This document shows, one piece after another, positions 47,808-57,347 of a stretch of DNA of 64,000 nt. The notes under the pieces were generated by a model. It was given only the letters and a program-made list of their open reading frames with translations. It did no database searches and was not told the origin of the DNA. The first letter of the stretch is position 1. Every line of letters starts with the position of its first letter. The stretch is taken from contig NZ_FOQF01000015.1 in NCBI RefSeq assembly GCF_900113655.1, positions 18,495-82,494 on the forward strand. The letters run 5' to 3'. Source of the stretch: Pseudobutyrivibrio sp. OR37. GTDB lineage: Bacteria; Bacillota; Clostridia; Lachnospirales; Lachnospiraceae. The position numbers and the translations under genes were made by a program.

Positions 47808-48824
47808 TTAATTGAATCCTACTACCTTCTGTGCAATTTTGTAGGCTGTGATGGAAATAGCTCGTCCGCCATGACCTGGTAGATTTGTAGTTGCACACAT
47901 AAATCCATATCTAAGCTTGCGATATAGATAATAATCATGCTCCTTGATGTATTTCCATAGCTCTCTACGCTTCTGCTGGTGTTCCTTTGTACCACTCTTC
48001 ATAAGAAGCACTGTAGAGATAACTGTTATCATCTCAAGATAATTGAACATATACTTTTTAACGTGCTCATCCTTAATGTTCTTATAATCATAAGCTTCAA
48101 ACATTAGCTTATTAACCTTAATCTGCTGATCGATACGGCTAATCATAACCTTTTCGTTAACAGACTGGTCATCTCTTCCGATGAAGTAACGGTAAAAATC
48201 AACATCGAGATAGTAAATATTCTTAACATAAGGAAGTGGATAGAATACATAAAGGTTATCTACATAGAAGGTATGCTTAGGAAGCTCTAATCCACAATCT
48301 CTAAGAAGCTTTGTACGGTAGATAACAGAGTGCATCAAAATGTACTGTCCCTTCTTAAAATGTCTTGTCTCATCCCATGTGAAATACTGATTAGTAGGAA
48401 GATTAGAATAAGACATTACCTTTTTATGGCGTGCCCCTTCCTTTTCATATACATAATTAGAAATAAGCATATCAAGGTTCTTTCCATGCTCCACAGAAGT
48501 ACGAAGTACCTTTAATACTTTATCATATGCTTCCTCATCAACCCAATCATCAGAATCTACAACCTTAAAAAATAAACCTGTTGCATTCTTAAGACCTGTA
48601 TTAACTGCCTGGCCATGACCACCATTTTCCTGGTGAACCGCCTTGATGATTGTAGGATGTTCTGCTGCTAATCTATCAGCTATTTCAGCTGTGTTATCCT
48701 TCTGTGAGCCATCATCTACAATGATGATTTCAACATCCTCACCACCGTGAAGAAGTGTCTCAACACAATGTTCCATATAAGCTGCAGAATTATAACATGG
48801 TACTGCAAAACTCAATAACTTCAT
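47808..48824 (-). CDS. Family 2 glycosyltransferase
   Basis: A 338-residue cytoplasmic GT-A enzyme. Residues 1-110 hold the nucleotide-sugar site: FAVPCYNSAAYMEHCVETLL, IIIVDDGSQKDNT and the DxD-type FKVVDSDDWVDEEAYDKVL; the acceptor region follows, with YVDNLYVFYPLPYVKNIYYL and a C-terminal helical part. No transmembrane segment is evident, so it is probably a soluble or peripheral enzyme making cell-wall polysaccharide or glycolipid. It follows the GH3/GtrA genes after a 115-bp gap with a hairpin. Donor and acceptor cannot be told from the sequence. Confidence 0.9.
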   Translation of the reverse strand: MKLLSFAVPCYNSAAYMEHCVETLLHGGEDVEIIIVDDGSQKDNTAEIADRLAAEHPTIIKAVHQENGGHGQAVNTGLKNATGLFFKVVDSDDWVDEEAYDKVLKVLRTSVEHGKNLDMLISNYVYEKEGARHKKVMSYSNLPTNQYFTWDETRHFKKGQYILMHSVIYRTKLLRDCGLELPKHTFYVDNLYVFYPLPYVKNIYYLDVDFYRYFIGRDDQSVNEKVMISRIDQQIKVNKLMFEAYDYKNIKDEHVKKYMFNYLEMITVISTVLLMKSGTKEHQQKRRELWKYIKEHDYYLYRKLRYGFMCATTNLPGHGGRAISITAYKIAQKVVGFN

Positions 48825-48846
48825 AATAATTATCTCCTATAAAATC

Positions 48847-48866
48847 GGGGACGGTTGCCCGTCCCC
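48847..48866 (-). terminator. Hairpin between GH3 gene and glycosyltransferase
   Basis: A perfect 8-bp GC-rich stem (GGGGACGG / CCGTCCCC) with a 4-nt loop, followed on the minus strand by GATTTTAT. It is a weak or partial terminator ahead of the glycosyltransferase. Confidence 0.5.
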
Positions 48867-48939
48867 TTATTAGTAACCTTTATGATTTTATCAAATATGA
48901 TTAATATCATCAACCGATTAAATTAATTGAAAAGATTAA

Positions 48940-51864
48940 TTATTCTGCCTCAACTGTAGGTGCCATTTCTTTTCTCTTTGCAAGATACTTCTTTACTGCG
49001 AAGTACTCAAGACAAACGATAAGTAATCCAAGGATTACATCGATAATGATGAGAACCTTCTCCCATGTTGGAAGACCGCCCTGGATATCCTTGTCATAAG
49101 CACGGCTGTTTACTACTGTGTAAAGAATATTCTTAGATGCCTGTCTCATAGCAATCACAGATGTTGCAGATGTCTGATCTGTAACTGTTGACTGTGGTGT
49201 AGAGTATGTTGCAAGCATAAGGTCACAACCATTTCTAATCATTCTATCTGAATCCTGGTATCCGTATCCACCGAAGTAATCTGTTTCAGCGAATCCACGG
49301 AATCCCCACTCGCCTCTAAGTACGTCGTTAAGAAGCTCTGGGCAAGCCTCTGCAGGTACTGTACCGATGTTGTTGAAAGCTACCATTGTAGCACCTGGGT
49401 TAGAATTCTTAAATGTAATTTCGAATGACTTTAAGTAAATCTCACGCATTGACTGCTCGTTGAGCCATGTGCAAAGAAGTCCTGTACGGTTTGTTTCCTG
49501 ATCGTTTGTAGCAAAGTGCTTAACGTATGCATATACGCCCCACTCTCTTGCTCCGTTAACAGCGTTTGCACACATCCATCCTGCAAGTACGCCATCCTCT
49601 GAGTAGTACTCGAAGTTACGTCCTGCGAATGCTGAACGGTGTGTGTTTGTAGCTGGAGCATACCAACCAGATACATCCATATCGTTAGCCATACGGCCGA
49701 TTGACTGACCAAATGCAAGAGCCATATCCTTGTTCCATGTGCAAGCAATCATAACTGCTGCTGGGAATCCGATAGAACCCTGGCCTGTAAAGTTATTGTT
49801 GATTGAAGCAGGACCATCACAATCGTATGTCATAACCTTGCCGATAGAATCAACTGCTGATGTCTCATATCCACCAAGCTCGATAAGTGTGTTCATATCA
49901 GCTACTGACATTTCGTCAAGAAGCTCTTCCCACTTAGGATCATCATAGTCAAGACCACGAAGTTCCTTTAACTCGACACCATTCTTAGCGCCTGTTGTTG
50001 GCATCTCGTCAGCGTCGTTGTTGTAATCTGTAGGATCATAGTTTGTCTCGTTGAAGTATGTAGCCTTGTAATCATCTGACATTTCAAATGATGTAGGAGC
50101 TGCTGTAGCTTCAGCGTAGTTAGCAAATCCATCTGCACGTGAAAGGTAAGTTACATCACCTTCTGCAAACTGGAACTCGTTCTTAGCTGCAACTACATCG
50201 CTATCACGCTTGTTTGAATCGTCATATACGATATCTGATGCTACGTTAACTGTATCTGTAGCAATCTTGTTGTGTGCATCTGAGTTAATAGAAATCTCAT
50301 AATCACCAGCTTCAAGTACATAGCAGCCCTTGCCGTATGTATCATAAGAAGCCATATCCTCAAGTGCGAATGAAATTGAAACTGTCTCAGAAGCACCTGG
50401 CTCAAGTGTCTGTGTCTTTGCAAACTGAATTAAGTTTGCTGCAGACTTTTCAATACCACCATTAGTGTAAGGTGGGTTGTAGTAAACCTCTACTACGTCC
50501 TTACCAGCAACATCGCCAGTATTTGTAACTGTAACATCAAAGGAAACTGTCTTGCCATCGTTTGTGATAGGTCCCATTTCCTGCTTAAAGTTTGTGTAAG
50601 ATAATCCATAACCGAATGGATATACAACTGCTGAATCGTAATCGAATTCAAAGTTGCCTGCCTCTGCCTCAGCAGCTGCTGTCTCGTAGAACTTGTATCC
50701 AACATAGATACCTTCTACGTAGTTTACAAATGTAGGATAAGCCTTGCCGCCTTCAGCGAACATGTTATCTACACCGTAAGCTTCCATGTTTGTATAATCA
50801 AAATCACCAAAGTTGTTAACTGTTGGTGTAGCAAATAAATCTGCTACGAATGTGTCAGCTGTCTTACCTGATGGGTTAACCTGACCTGCAAGAATCTCGC
50901 CAAGTCCATCAAAACCTGTCTGGCCAGTACCTGGGCAGTAAAGAACTGACTTAATCTGTGAGTAATCGTTAACAAAGCCAAGCTCCATAGCGTTTGCTGA
51001 GTTAACAACAACGATAACATTATCGAAGTTTGCTGTTACTTCATCAAGAAGTGCCTGCTCTCTGTTTGAAAGCTCAAGGTAAGACTTAGAAGCATCTAAA
51101 TCATCCTTCTGATCAGAGTAACGAACACCTGATGCACCAAACATACCCTCTGTTGAGAATGTGTCCTTTCCATCATAAGACTGTGGAAGATCAGCACCTT
51201 CACCACCTGAACGAGCGATGAAGAAAATAGCTGTGTCTGAATAGTTCTTAGCGTCTGAGATAAGGTTGCCATACTCAGAAACCTTTGGCTCAGGAATTGT
51301 CCAATCCTGTCCCATCATACCTACTGTAGGTCTAGTATCTCTCCAACCCTTGTAGAAATCTACAAGATCCTGGTTGTACTCGATACCTGCATCTGTAAGA
51401 CCTGTTAAAAAGTCTACTGTTGGGTATGCATCTGAAAGAGCACCTGAACCTGTACCACCATAGATAGGGTTAGTTGAAGACCAACCAAATACATTAACCT
51501 TTGCACCCTCAGCAAGTGGAAGAGCCTTATCATCATTCTTTAAAAGAACGATACCTTCCTCTGCGATATCTGTACAAAGTTCCTTAGCCTCTGCGATGGC
51601 ATCTTCTGAAATCTTGCCACCACCCATAGCCATGTTAATCATGGAGAACATAGGGCCAAGTACAATAGTGTTTGCAACTACAACCACTACTAATAAGAAA
51701 GCAATCCAAGCTTCCTTTCTGATGAAGCCTTTAAGAGGCTTCTTAGCCTTCATCGCACAAATAGTAACGATGATAGCTGCAACGAGTGCCACGCCTAAGA
51801 CGATAAGCTGTGGAATCATTGTTTGTAGGACGGCAATAACGTCCGCAATGTTGATTGATAACAT
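48940..51864 (-). CDS. Membrane-anchored GH3 beta-glucosidase with permuted domains
   Basis: A 974-residue glycoside hydrolase family 3 protein. Two N-terminal helices (17-37, 52-70) and one C-terminal helix (about 937-956) place the catalytic part at the membrane. The usual GH3 order is reversed: the C-terminal (alpha/beta)6 domain comes first (EEGIVLLKNDDKALPLAEGA, about 100-390), then a fibronectin-III-like domain (VYPFGYGLSYTNFK, about 415-530), then the TIM-barrel catalytic domain (about 620-900: DCDGPASINN, AGRNFEYYSED, KHFATNDQETNR) with nucleophile Asp862 in AETDYFGG. The nucleophile box is TDY rather than TDW. It is 41 bp after the GtrA-like gene. Substrate is unknown; beta-glucosides are likely. 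Confidence 0.9.
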   Translation of the reverse strand: MLSINIADVIAVLQTMIPQLIVLGVALVAAIIVTICAMKAKKPLKGFIRKEAWIAFLLVVVVVANTIVLGPMFSMINMAMGGGKISEDAIAEAKELCTDIAEEGIVLLKNDDKALPLAEGAKVNVFGWSSTNPIYGGTGSGALSDAYPTVDFLTGLTDAGIEYNQDLVDFYKGWRDTRPTVGMMGQDWTIPEPKVSEYGNLISDAKNYSDTAIFFIARSGGEGADLPQSYDGKDTFSTEGMFGASGVRYSDQKDDLDASKSYLELSNREQALLDEVTANFDNVIVVVNSANAMELGFVNDYSQIKSVLYCPGTGQTGFDGLGEILAGQVNPSGKTADTFVADLFATPTVNNFGDFDYTNMEAYGVDNMFAEGGKAYPTFVNYVEGIYVGYKFYETAAAEAEAGNFEFDYDSAVVYPFGYGLSYTNFKQEMGPITNDGKTVSFDVTVTNTGDVAGKDVVEVYYNPPYTNGGIEKSAANLIQFAKTQTLEPGASETVSISFALEDMASYDTYGKGCYVLEAGDYEISINSDAHNKIATDTVNVASDIVYDDSNKRDSDVVAAKNEFQFAEGDVTYLSRADGFANYAEATAAPTSFEMSDDYKATYFNETNYDPTDYNNDADEMPTTGAKNGVELKELRGLDYDDPKWEELLDEMSVADMNTLIELGGYETSAVDSIGKVMTYDCDGPASINNNFTGQGSIGFPAAVMIACTWNKDMALAFGQSIGRMANDMDVSGWYAPATNTHRSAFAGRNFEYYSEDGVLAGWMCANAVNGAREWGVYAYVKHFATNDQETNRTGLLCTWLNEQSMREIYLKSFEITFKNSNPGATMVAFNNIGTVPAEACPELLNDVLRGEWGFRGFAETDYFGGYGYQDSDRMIRNGCDLMLATYSTPQSTVTDQTSATSVIAMRQASKNILYTVVNSRAYDKDIQGGLPTWEKVLIIIDVILGLLIVCLEYFAVKKYLAKRKEMAPTVEAE

Positions 51865-51905
51865 TCTCTCTTCTCCTTCCTATTAACTCTTCATTAATAG
51901 TAAAT

Positions 51906-52469
51906 TTATCTCATATCGGCTTTTGGGGTTTCTGGGAAGATAATCTTGTTCACGAAGAAGAAGACTACCATAGAAACTCCGCCGTTGAGTACTGTTGTTC
52001 CGATGTTGTAAACAAATGCAGGAACGAACTTACCAGCTACTGCAACCCAAATACAGTTGATTGAGTTTACGATGCAAGTGATTACGATGAATGCAAGAAT
52101 GTACCATGCAATCTGCTTGCCAGCTTTGTCGTGGTTACGGAATACTACAAGCTTCTGAATTGGGAAGTTGATAACCTCGCCGATTACCATGGCAATCATG
52201 TATGCTGTGAAGTAAGCAAGACCACCGTGTGCCTGGTCGTAACCTAAGATGTTCCACTGGAATGTTTCACCAGCGATTGTAAGTGGAATACCTGGCCAGC
52301 CGAAAGTTCTGTCTCCTAAGAATGCAAAAGCTGCAGGTAAAAATGTAAGTAACAAATACTTGAATACTGTGATTAAGTTACTTACGATTACGAATAAACC
52401 ACCCTCGCGAACCCACTTAGCAACTGCAGGGTGCTTCTCTACAAAATTATTCCAAAAATTCATTTTCAT
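51906..52469 (-). CDS. GtrA-like membrane protein
   Basis: A 187-residue protein with four hydrophobic segments and the GtrA-type sequence FVIVSNLITVFKYLLLTFLP, ending in a FFFVNKIIFPE helix. GtrA-family proteins are proposed to flip or bind polyprenyl-phosphate-linked sugars for surface glycosylation. It sits between two GH3 genes and near a family 2 glycosyltransferase, a common arrangement for cell-envelope glycan decoration. The leader carries the first hairpin element (52486-52569). ATG at 52469 follows AAAGGAGAATGAAA. Confidence 0.75.
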   Translation of the reverse strand: MKMNFWNNFVEKHPAVAKWVREGGLFVIVSNLITVFKYLLLTFLPAAFAFLGDRTFGWPGIPLTIAGETFQWNILGYDQAHGGLAYFTAYMIAMVIGEVINFPIQKLVVFRNHDKAGKQIAWYILAFIVITCIVNSINCIWVAVAGKFVPAFVYNIGTTVLNGGVSMVVFFFVNKIIFPETPKADMR

Positions 52470-52485
52470 TCTCCTTTAGTCTCTC

Positions 52486-52569
52486 GCTTGTTACGCTTAC
52501 AATCATTTATATTTCCTTTGTCGACTAGGATGTCTCCTGCAGAAATATAAATAATTGTTAGCTACAAGC
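52486..52569 (-). promoter_or_regulatory. Structured leader element, copy 1
   Basis: An 84-bp element between the GH3 gene and the GtrA-like gene, 17 bp before the latter's start. Outer stem GCTTGT / ACAAGC, inner stem around TATATTTC / GAAATATA, and a loop with GGAGAC...GTCGAC. The outer stem differs from copies 2 and 3 (GCCTGT / ACAGGC) by a compensating change. Confidence 0.6.
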
Positions 52570-52596
52570 TATCTTTAGGTTTGGATTTATAACTGT

Positions 52597-54957
52597 TTAT
52601 TCCTTATGATTTAAACGTGCTTCGTATTTTTTGTTTGCGCGGGCGTTTCTGAAGAAGCCACCGATTACGCCGCCAAGGCCACGGAAGAAGTGTCCATTGG
52701 CAATCTTTACAATGCTTTCTACCATATCACGGCTTACCATTCCGCCTGACATCTTACAAATTGCTCTGAAAGGCATGTTGTAGATGAACATTGTGTTAAG
52801 ATCAGGTACGCCCTTTTCATAAGATTTATCAAGGTTGTTCTTAAGTACCTTGTAAACTAATCTGCAAATTCCGCTCTTTGCATCCTTCATCTGGCAAAGG
52901 GCATCGTTGATATCAAGTGGTCCAACCTTTTCCTCTGGAAGTGGAGCTGCGTAAAGCTTTTCGAACTCTTCGTAGTGAACGTTTCTAACCTTTCCTGTTT
53001 TGTAGCTTGGAAGGCTTTCGATATCGTAAGGCAATTCTGTGATTGTGCCCTTCTTTGTGATTCTGCCTGTAAGCTCGATATCACGAACGTTTCCACCTAC
53101 GTAAATCTGATACTCGCCATCTTCGATTTCCCAGTTGTTGCTTACAGTTGAGAAATAACGGAATGACTTGTCATCAAATGGAATCTCTACATCTACTGAT
53201 TCGCCAGCCTTAATCCAAACCTTTTTGAAGCCCTTAAGTTCCTTCTTAGGACGGATAAGACCTGATTCAGACTTACCAATGTACATCTGAGCGATTTCAG
53301 CGCCGTCGCGATTTCCTGTATTTTTAATAGTAAATTTAATACCCTCTTCTGATACTGAAAGTGCTGAGTATTCGAATGTTGTGTAGCTTAAGCCGTATCC
53401 GAATGGGAACTGAACTGCCACATCAGCTGTATCGTAATAACGATATCCGATGAATGGTCCCTCGCGATACTGGAGGTTTCTCTTATCTGTGTTTGCATAA
53501 TTTACGATTGAGCAATCTGTATATGCGAATGGATAAGACTCTGAAAGCTTACCTGTTGGGATTTCCTTTCCAACGATGATATCAAGAACTGCTGATGCGC
53601 CAGCCTGTCCTGTTAAATATCCGTGAAGTAAAGCCTGTAAGTTGCCAAGCCATGGCATCTTTACTGATGAACCAGCACTCATAACACCGATGATGTGCTT
53701 GTTGTAAACTGTAAGCTCCTCAAGCTCCTTTATCTGATACTCAGGCACATCGATTGACATTCTGTCTGCGCCTTCGCTTTCAGCGATTTCATCTAATCCG
53801 AAGAAGAATAAAACTACATCTGCCTTCTCTGGATCATCTGTTACGTTTAAGTCATAGTTTGCAATCTGCTCTCTTATTGTCTCAACCTTTGTTGAGTTAA
53901 CCTGTGAACTACCAGAACCCTGGTAACGTGGCTTATCAACAAATGGTCCGCGTAAGCAAACTGTTGTACCTGCCTTAAGTGGAAGGATATCTTCATCATT
54001 CTTAAGAAGCACTGCTGAGTTAACAGCTGCCTTTTTAGCAATCGCGTGGTGTGCTTCCTTATCGAATCCCTTAGTATGGTCATTCTCCTTGAAGTAGATA
54101 GCTGCTTCTATAATAGGAAGAATTGCCTTGTCGATTTCCTCTTCTGTGATGCGTCCTTCGCCTTCTGTAGCTGCCTTGATAAGCTCTCTTGCTGAATCAA
54201 GACCAGGATTTGGCATCTCAACGTTTGACTGGCACTTAACACCTGCAACATGGTCGTTACTAGCACCCCAGTCTGTAACAACGATACCGTCAAATCCCCA
54301 CTCTTCTCTAAGGATATCTACAAGAAGATGCTTGTTCTCGTTTGCATACTGACCGTTAACCTCGTTGTAGGCTGACATGATTGTCTTTGCCCCGCCTTCC
54401 TTAACAGCGATTTCGAATGCTGTAAGGTAAATCTCACGAAGTGTACGCTCATCAACAACAGCGTTCATAGCCATTCTGCGGTACTCGCGAGAGTTAACTG
54501 CAAAATGCTTTGGGCAAGAATAAACATGCTTGCTCTGAATACCTCTTACATAAGCAGCTGCCATCTTACCTGCAAGGATTGGATCTTCGCTGAAATACTC
54601 AAAGTTACGACCACAAAGTGGAGAGCGTTTCATATTAAGACCAGGTCCAAGTAACACATCTACGTTCTGTGCCACTGCTTCTTCACCAAGAGCTGCACCG
54701 ATTTCTTCGCCAAGGCTAGGATCCCAGCTGTTAGCAACTGTTGCTGCTGTTGGGAAGCATGTAGCTGGAAGTGATGCGTTAAGTCCTAAATGATCACCAG
54801 CGCCTTCCTGACGACGTAACCCGTGAGGGCCATCAGAAAAAGTAATTGACTGTATCCCCAAGCGTGGAATATCACGTGACTCCCACTCATTCTTACCGCT
54901 TAAAAGTGCGGCCTTCTCCATCAATGTAAGCTTTGAAATTATTTCTTTAGCGTCCAT
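52597..54957 (-). CDS. GH3 beta-glucosidase, canonical order
   Basis: A 786-residue cytosolic glycoside hydrolase (no signal peptide) of family 3, cutting terminal beta-glucosyl or related linkages of oligosaccharides taken up by the cell. TIM-barrel domain first: SDGPHGLRRQ (41-50), KHFAVNS (150-156), nucleophile Asp229 in IVVTDWGAS. The (alpha/beta)6 domain follows (SAVLLKNDEDILPLKAGTTV), then a fibronectin-III-like domain (FPFGYGLSYTTFEYS), and an extra C-terminal module of about 110 residues (RLVYKVLKNNLDKSYEKGVP) seen in many clostridial GH3 enzymes. Leader element copy 2 lies about 40 bp upstream. Confidence 0.95.
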   Translation of the reverse strand: MDAKEIISKLTLMEKAALLSGKNEWESRDIPRLGIQSITFSDGPHGLRRQEGAGDHLGLNASLPATCFPTAATVANSWDPSLGEEIGAALGEEAVAQNVDVLLGPGLNMKRSPLCGRNFEYFSEDPILAGKMAAAYVRGIQSKHVYSCPKHFAVNSREYRRMAMNAVVDERTLREIYLTAFEIAVKEGGAKTIMSAYNEVNGQYANENKHLLVDILREEWGFDGIVVTDWGASNDHVAGVKCQSNVEMPNPGLDSARELIKAATEGEGRITEEEIDKAILPIIEAAIYFKENDHTKGFDKEAHHAIAKKAAVNSAVLLKNDEDILPLKAGTTVCLRGPFVDKPRYQGSGSSQVNSTKVETIREQIANYDLNVTDDPEKADVVLFFFGLDEIAESEGADRMSIDVPEYQIKELEELTVYNKHIIGVMSAGSSVKMPWLGNLQALLHGYLTGQAGASAVLDIIVGKEIPTGKLSESYPFAYTDCSIVNYANTDKRNLQYREGPFIGYRYYDTADVAVQFPFGYGLSYTTFEYSALSVSEEGIKFTIKNTGNRDGAEIAQMYIGKSESGLIRPKKELKGFKKVWIKAGESVDVEIPFDDKSFRYFSTVSNNWEIEDGEYQIYVGGNVRDIELTGRITKKGTITELPYDIESLPSYKTGKVRNVHYEEFEKLYAAPLPEEKVGPLDINDALCQMKDAKSGICRLVYKVLKNNLDKSYEKGVPDLNTMFIYNMPFRAICKMSGGMVSRDMVESIVKIANGHFFRGLGGVIGGFFRNARANKKYEARLNHKE

Positions 54958-54995
54958 CTATATCCTCCATTTAATCTATGGCTAGCCGTTAGTCC

Positions 54996-55078
54996 GCCTG
55001 TTACGCTAACAAGCATTATATTTCTACGGTCGACAGCACGTCTCCCTTAAGAAATATAAGAGCTTGTTAGCTACAGGC
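54996..55078 (-). promoter_or_regulatory. Structured leader element, copy 2
   Basis: An 83-bp element about 38 bp before the GH3 start. Outer stem GCCTGT / ACAGGC, second stem CTAACAAGC / GCTTGTTAG, third stem TATATTTCT / AGAAATATA, apical GGGAGAC...GTCGACC that can pair with a tandem G-A/A-G core. It differs from copy 3 at only two positions. Confidence 0.65.
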
Positions 55079-55171
55079 TCGTTGGCCGACTCAGACTCAT
55101 TGACTGGCTCAGGCTCATCGGCTTACCGTTCTTAACCATTTCTGATATTAATCTACCACGATATAAAAAAA

Positions 55172-55197
55172 ACAAGCTGTCCCGAAGGACAACTTGT
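55172..55197 (-). terminator. Terminator of the GHKL/LytTR operon
   Basis: An 11-bp stem (ACAAGCTGTCC / GGACAACTTGT, one mismatch) around CGAA, followed on the minus strand by eight T residues. Confidence 0.88.
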
Positions 55198-55222
55198 CAA
55201 AAATCCGTGATAACTTGCATTT

Positions 55223-55270
55223 ACCCTCATCAGTCACCTGCGGTGACAGCTTCCCCCAGAGGGGGAAGCC
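55223..55270. repeat. REP-like palindromic repeat
   Basis: The sequence CCCTCATCAGTCACC-TGC-GGTGACAG followed by CTTCCCCC-AGA-GGGGGAAG forms two adjacent hairpins. I recognise the CCCTCATCAGTCA...GCTTCCCCC pattern as a dispersed intergenic repeat of gut Clostridia. It touches the stop codon of the histidine kinase gene. Confidence 0.6.
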
Positions 55271-56628
55271 TACTTCTTATTGCTGAGAAGGACCTTTACC
55301 TTGAACCAACCATCTTCGTAGCTTACGTTCATGGCGCCGCCGTATTTTTCGGCTACCTGGCCTATGGATTTCAGGCCGAAGCCGTGCTTTACGTTATCTT
55401 TTTTAGTTGTGCGAGGCAGATTATCGTTTTTGAAGATTCGCCTCTTTTCACTTTTTCTAAGCTTTACATTATCACTATCAGAATAGTTTTCGCATTCTAT
55501 TATAATGAATTGATTACGTGAACGAACTGACAGGGTGATTAATCTTTTGTCTTTATCTTCTACCTGCTGGGTTGCCTCGATGGCATTATCAAGGACATTA
55601 CCAAATAATGAACAGATATCCTTAACGTGAATGCCGGAAAGCAGATCTCCATCTATCATGGCATTAAGAGTGATGTTCTTTTTCTCACACTGAAGACTTT
55701 TGGTGGTGAGGATAACATCCAAAACCTTGTTTCCTGTGTTCATAAAGGATTCTTGGATGGCGATTGCCTGCTCCATGTCCTCTAACACTTCAGCACGTCT
55801 TGCTGGATTATCCTCTTCCTTTAACGCCATTACGTAATGCTTCATATCATGCATTTCCTTGCGCAAGGCCTCGGAATTATCGACCGCCAGCTTGTACTGC
55901 TCGTACTGCTTTTGGAACAGCTGATTGATGGCATCATTTTCATTTTTAGCTGCCATCTCGTTACGGCGGCCCATTTCTGTCATCAGCATCAGCATTCCTC
56001 CGAAATCAACCAATGTTCTAACATATAGCATATTTTCAGAAGCTGAAAACGGTGTCTTTTGCGTAACAAAGCTTAGATTGGACATGATGAAAGCGCCGAT
56101 ACCGGTAACGATGACGCTAGTTAATTCCTTCGTCTTAATATTAAGATTTCTGTTAGGTGAAAAATTGCCCTTTTCAAAATTATGATAAGCAATAAAGGTT
56201 ATCGTATATACGATACACATTACAACCACCGATTCTGTAAAATCATCCACATTCGAAAAATAAACGCACCATACATAAAGCTGTATGTAAAGTGAGGCAG
56301 CAAATTCTGCCAAAACAAATGCGTGAGTAGTGATAACTCCACAATCCTTAGGCTTGATATCAAGCACATAATATAATGAAAAATACATCAGACCAACTGC
56401 ACCAATCATACTTGGAATCCAAAATTCCAAAGGAAGAAGTCCTGCAATGAATTGATATAAAACCTGCATAAAAAGTGTTCCTATGCACTGAAAAACATAA
56501 ACCTTGTCGTGGCGTCTTCTTTTATAAATATTGAAATAAACAAAAACCGCTAGCCATTCAGCAATAGCGGTAAAAAGTCGCGGTGTATCCTGTAATTTAA
56601 CTGGGTCTAAAAAAGCTTGTAAATCCAT
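55270..56628 (-). CDS. AgrC-like GHKL sensor histidine kinase
   Basis: A 452-residue membrane sensor. Six or seven N-terminal hydrophobic segments (about 20-215) form the sensor, as in AgrC/ComD-type kinases. A coiled coil follows, then the phospho-acceptor His260 in RKEMHDMKHY, and a GHKL ATPase domain with N-box DICSLFGNVLDNAIEA and G-box KHGFGLKSIGQV. It lies 14 bp after the LytTR regulator gene and is the second gene of the operon. No agrB/agrD or peptide gene is nearby, so the stimulus is unknown. Confidence 0.93.
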   Translation of the reverse strand: MDLQAFLDPVKLQDTPRLFTAIAEWLAVFVYFNIYKRRRHDKVYVFQCIGTLFMQVLYQFIAGLLPLEFWIPSMIGAVGLMYFSLYYVLDIKPKDCGVITTHAFVLAEFAASLYIQLYVWCVYFSNVDDFTESVVVMCIVYTITFIAYHNFEKGNFSPNRNLNIKTKELTSVIVTGIGAFIMSNLSFVTQKTPFSASENMLYVRTLVDFGGMLMLMTEMGRRNEMAAKNENDAINQLFQKQYEQYKLAVDNSEALRKEMHDMKHYVMALKEEDNPARRAEVLEDMEQAIAIQESFMNTGNKVLDVILTTKSLQCEKKNITLNAMIDGDLLSGIHVKDICSLFGNVLDNAIEATQQVEDKDKRLITLSVRSRNQFIIIECENYSDSDNVKLRKSEKRRIFKNDNLPRTTKKDNVKHGFGLKSIGQVAEKYGGAMNVSYEDGWFKVKVLLSNKK

Positions 56629-56642
56629 TTTAATCTCCTAGT

Positions 56643-57347
56643 TTATAGAATGTCCTCTGTAAGGGCTGCCATGAATTCCTTTTTTCTGGCTCTACTAATA
56701 GGAAGCGCTACTCCGTTTGTAAGTAACACCTCTTCCTTCTGCACTGCCTCAACCCTTGAAAGATTAACGATGTATGCGTTATGGCATTTGCTAAAGCCAT
56801 GCTCCATAAGCATCTCATCAAATCTCTTAAGCGGTCCAGCAGTAGTATAGTCCTGTTCATCGGTATGAATGATTACATTGTTACGCTGGCTTTCAATATA
56901 TGAAATGGTGTCGCAATCCAGCTTAATCTGCTTGTCATCCACAGAAACCTTCACATACACATGCTGCTTTTTAGCATTTACTCTGGTGATGGCCTTGTCA
57001 AAAAGCTGCTCAAACTGAGTGTAAGGAACAGGCTTAAGGACGTACCCTAATGCATCAACAGCATAGCCCTGAACAGCATACTGCACTGTGGAAGTGATAA
57101 AGATAATGATAACATCAGAATCTACCTTACGAATTTTCTCTGCTGCTGCCATTCCATCCAAATGCTTCATCTGAATATCCAGCAGGATAATATCAAACTG
57201 GCCCTTATAATCATCTACAAGGTCAATTCCATCACTAAGATGTGTGATGTTAAAGGGCTGCTTTGTGGAATTTCCATATTTATTTATATAATTTTTCAAA
57301 AGCTCAGCTTGGCTAAGCTCATCCTCAACAATACATATACTAATCAT
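56643..57347 (-). CDS. LytTR-family response regulator
   Basis: A 234-residue AgrA/ComE-type regulator. The receiver domain (1-120) has the acidic pocket ICIVEDE, phospho-Asp57 in IILLDIQMKHLDG, and the conserved Lys in GYVLKPVPY; the LytTR DNA-binding domain (about 135-232) includes YIESQRNNVIIHTDEQDYTT and HNAYIVNLSRVEAV. The frame extends to a TTG at 57365, but ATG 57347 (MISICIVEDE) matches the family. No clear ribosome site is visible. LytTR proteins bind two direct repeats about two helix turns apart, like the 20-bp-spaced boxes at the surface-fibre promoters; that link is inference. Confidence 0.93.
   Translation of the reverse strand: MISICIVEDELSQAELLKNYINKYGNSTKQPFNITHLSDGIDLVDDYKGQFDIILLDIQMKHLDGMAAAEKIRKVDSDVIIIFITSTVQYAVQGYAVDALGYVLKPVPYTQFEQLFDKAITRVNAKKQHVYVKVSVDDKQIKLDCDTISYIESQRNNVIIHTDEQDYTTAGPLKRFDEMLMEHGFSKCHNAYIVNLSRVEAVQKEEVLLTNGVALPISRARKKEFMAALTEDIL

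Larger units (their letters stand above)
54958..55269. other. Intergenic region upstream of GH3
   Basis: A 312-bp gap. In the direction of transcription it holds a REP-like repeat (55223-55270), the terminator of the two-component operon (55172-55197), a stretch with two related copies of CTCAGACTCATTG/CTCAGGCTCATCG (about 55090-55125), leader element copy 2 (54996-55078) and the GH3 ribosome site. No gene is seen. Confidence 0.65.
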
